From Pseudomonadota bacterium (GTDB lineage Bacteria; Pseudomonadota; Alphaproteobacteria; Rhizobiales; Hyphomicrobiaceae): a stretch of 26,181 nucleotides of DNA. The position numbers and the translations under genes are program-made. Shown piece by piece: positions 23,837-26,181 of the stretch. The notes beneath the pieces were generated by a model. The model saw nothing but the letters and a program-made list of their open reading frames with translations. It made no database searches and was not told the origin of the DNA. Positions within the stretch are counted from its first letter, which is position 1, and each line of letters opens with the position of its first letter. The stretch lies in contig JAEXXM010000036.1 in the NCBI GenBank assembly GCA_023405815.1, positions 1-26,181 of the forward strand, given 5' to 3'.

Positions 23837-24565
23837 TCAGGTCGCCATGTAGTGTCCACCGTTGACGTCGAAGCAGGCGCCGGTGATGAAGCCGGCGCTG
23901 TCGGCGGCAAGGAAGGTCACCGCGCGGGCAATCTCCTCGGACTCGCCGAGGCGACCGACGGGAATCTGCGGGATGATCTTGGTGTCGAGCACTTCCTTCG
24001 GCACGGCGGCGACCATCTCGGTGGCGATGTAGCCCGGCGCGATGGTGTTGACGGTGATGCCCCTATTGGCGCTCTCGTAGGCCAGCGCCTTGGTGAAGCC
24101 GTGCGTGCCAGCCTTAGCGGCCGAGTAGTTCGTCTGGCCCATCTGGCCCTTGCGGCCGTTGATCGACGAGATGTTGATGATGCGGCCGAAAGAGCGGGCG
24201 CGCATGCCGTCGATGACGTGGCGGCACATGTTGAAGAGGCTGTCGAGGTCGACGTTGATCACCTCGTTCCACTGCTCCTTGGTCATGCGGTGGAGCATGG
24301 CGTCGCGCGTGATGCCGGCGTTGTTGACCAGCACATCGACGGGACCGACCTCCTTCGTCACCTGGGCAATGCCCGCGGCGCAGGCGTCGAAGTCGCCGAC
24401 GTTCCACTTGAAGACGGGGATGCCCGTCTCGACCTGGAACTGCTGCGCGGCGGCGTCATTGCCGGCGTAGTTAGCGGCGACGCGGTAGCCCGCGTTCTTG
24501 AGGGCGACGGAAATCGCGTGGCCGATGCCACGCGTCCCTCCCGTCACCAGGGCGACACGAGCCAT
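23837..24565 (-). CDS. phbB: Acetoacetyl-CoA reductase
   Basis: This 242-residue short-chain dehydrogenase reduces acetoacetyl-CoA to (R)-3-hydroxybutyryl-CoA with NADPH, the second step of polyhydroxybutyrate synthesis. The nucleotide-binding TGGTRGIG is at residues 8-15 and NNAG at 81-84. The catalytic residues are S134, Y147 and K151 (in NISSINGRKGQMGQTNYSAAKAG), the same spacing as in Ralstonia PhaB. The C-terminus ends GACFDVNGGHYMAT, typical of PhbB. It follows phbA with 91 bp between, including a hairpin. No PHB synthase (phaC) is in the window. Confidence 0.96.
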   Translation of the reverse strand: MARVALVTGGTRGIGHAISVALKNAGYRVAANYAGNDAAAQQFQVETGIPVFKWNVGDFDACAAGIAQVTKEVGPVDVLVNNAGITRDAMLHRMTKEQWNEVINVDLDSLFNMCRHVIDGMRARSFGRIINISSINGRKGQMGQTNYSAAKAGTHGFTKALAYESANRGITVNTIAPGYIATEMVAAVPKEVLDTKIIPQIPVGRLGESEEIARAVTFLAADSAGFITGACFDVNGGHYMAT

Positions 24566-24617
24566 GAAGAACCTCCCTCGAAATGGTCTCTTGTTGATTG
24601 ATCAGGGGTGGGTGGTT

Positions 24618-24641
24618 GCTCCGGCCAACGATGGCCGGAGC
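24618..24641 (-). promoter_or_regulatory. Intercistronic hairpin between phbA and phbB
   Basis: GCTCCGGCC (24618-24626) pairs perfectly with GGCCGGAGC (24633-24641), a 9-bp stem with a six-base loop. No T-run follows on the - strand, so it is more likely to shape mRNA stability or relative expression of phbA and phbB than to stop transcription fully. Confidence 0.5.
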
Positions 24642-24656
24642 GGATGCTTTGCACTA

Positions 24657-25841
<1,185 letters not shown>

Positions 25842-26091
25842 CCGAGAAGGCGCCTCCTCTAGCGCATCAGTTTTTGAAGCCGTCCGTCCACGAACCGTCC
25901 ACACGGGGGGCGTCGCCGCCCACTTCGGGGGCCTCGCCCGGCCGGGTTGCTAAACGGCGTGTTACCAAAGCTTAGGCTTGCCGCCAGCTAATGCGCTAAA
26001 TGGCTGCGGCGGTCAACACAAACGGCTGGCACCGACGCCGGGGGGTGTGTTACGCTGCCGCAGTGCAAAAATCTTCTGCAGCGGCCCAGCA
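25842..26091. promoter_or_regulatory. phbA-phaR divergent control region with TGC-rich candidate PhaR operator
   Basis: Near the phaR start, CTGCCGCAG (26055-26063) is followed by TGCAA (from 26064) and CTGCAG (26076-26081). Reported PhaR sites of Paracoccus and Rhodobacter are TGC-rich inverted repeats such as CTGC-N3/4-GCAG; here the spacer is shorter, so the match is partial. On the - strand, TTGACC (26016-26011) and CATTAG (25993-25988), 17 bp apart, are a weak sigma-70 promoter candidate for phbA. Confidence 0.4.
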
Positions 26092-26181
26092 ATGTTGAAC
26101 AAACCCGACGCGCCAGCCGACAAAAGAGAAGCGGTGGTCATTAAAAAATACGCGAACCGCCGTCTCTACAATACCGAGACG
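26092..26181 (+). CDS. phaR: PHB synthesis repressor PhaR (N-terminus only)
   Basis: Only the first 30 codons lie in the window; the gene continues past its end. From the ATG at 26092 the protein reads a short polar leader and then VVIKKYANRRLYNTET, the highly conserved start of the PhaR (PHB/PHA accumulation regulator) DNA-binding domain. PhaR represses phasin and its own gene and is released by binding nascent PHB. Its position divergent from phbA-phbB is the usual one in Alphaproteobacteria. Confidence 0.93.
   Translation, partial: MLNKPDAPADKREAVVIKKYANRRLYNTET

Overview
The window is GC-rich, densely coded DNA from an alphaproteobacterium, almost certainly of the order Hyphomicrobiales (Rhizobiales). 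The evidence is a CcrM-type GANTC methyltransferase, a phaR/phbA/phbB polyhydroxybutyrate locus, a stand-alone bacterial Ku, the mutY-dciA-dsbA-smc gene order, and a candidate EcfG-type general-stress promoter. A Hyphomicrobium-like family is plausible but not proven from sequence alone. I see no insertion sequence, phage, CRISPR array, tRNA or rRNA gene; it reads as core chromosome.

Layout. Bases 1-3022 hold the end of a PA0069-type radical SAM gene, rnhB and ccrM on the + strand; four GANTC sites lie just upstream of ccrM. Bases 3204-4553 encode a flavin-containing monooxygenase, followed by a gene-free stretch with several hairpins, two of them related palindromic repeats. Bases 4837-5760 (- strand) carry a small secreted protein and a GNAT acetyltransferase. 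Bases 5848-7029 carry ku and a small downstream gene. A short RlpA-like protein ends at a perfect 17-bp terminator. Bases 7764-10566 carry a membrane CSS-motif/EAL phosphodiesterase and a DUF937-TM-PRC-barrel protein. On the - strand, mutY is followed by a pyruvate/indolepyruvate-decarboxylase-like enzyme.

From 13533 the + strand carries dciA (helicase loader), two tandem DsbA-like oxidoreductases (one with a Tat-like signal, one a predicted lipoprotein), full-length smc and a small secreted protein. Next come a - strand methyltransferase, then gloB and a DUF985 cupin on the + strand, then a 591-residue NYN-domain protein with a LOTUS-like region. The window closes with phbB and phbA (- strand) divergent from the start of phaR (+ strand, cut by the window edge).

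Functional themes. Chromosome maintenance is prominent: rnhB, ccrM, ku, mutY, dciA and smc. A second theme is periplasmic redox: two DsbA-like proteins, a CSS-domain phosphodiesterase whose family is known to be redox-controlled, and a small secreted protein with two mature cysteines. The third is PHB metabolism: phbA and phbB make (R)-3-hydroxybutyryl-CoA, and PhaR probably represses PHB genes through TGC-rich sites. The least described pieces are the NYN/LOTUS-like protein, the DUF937-PRC fusion, and an RlpA-like protein with Arg where the catalytic Glu is expected. No wholly new system is evident; the NYN protein and the stress-linked ku unit are the best candidates for follow-up.
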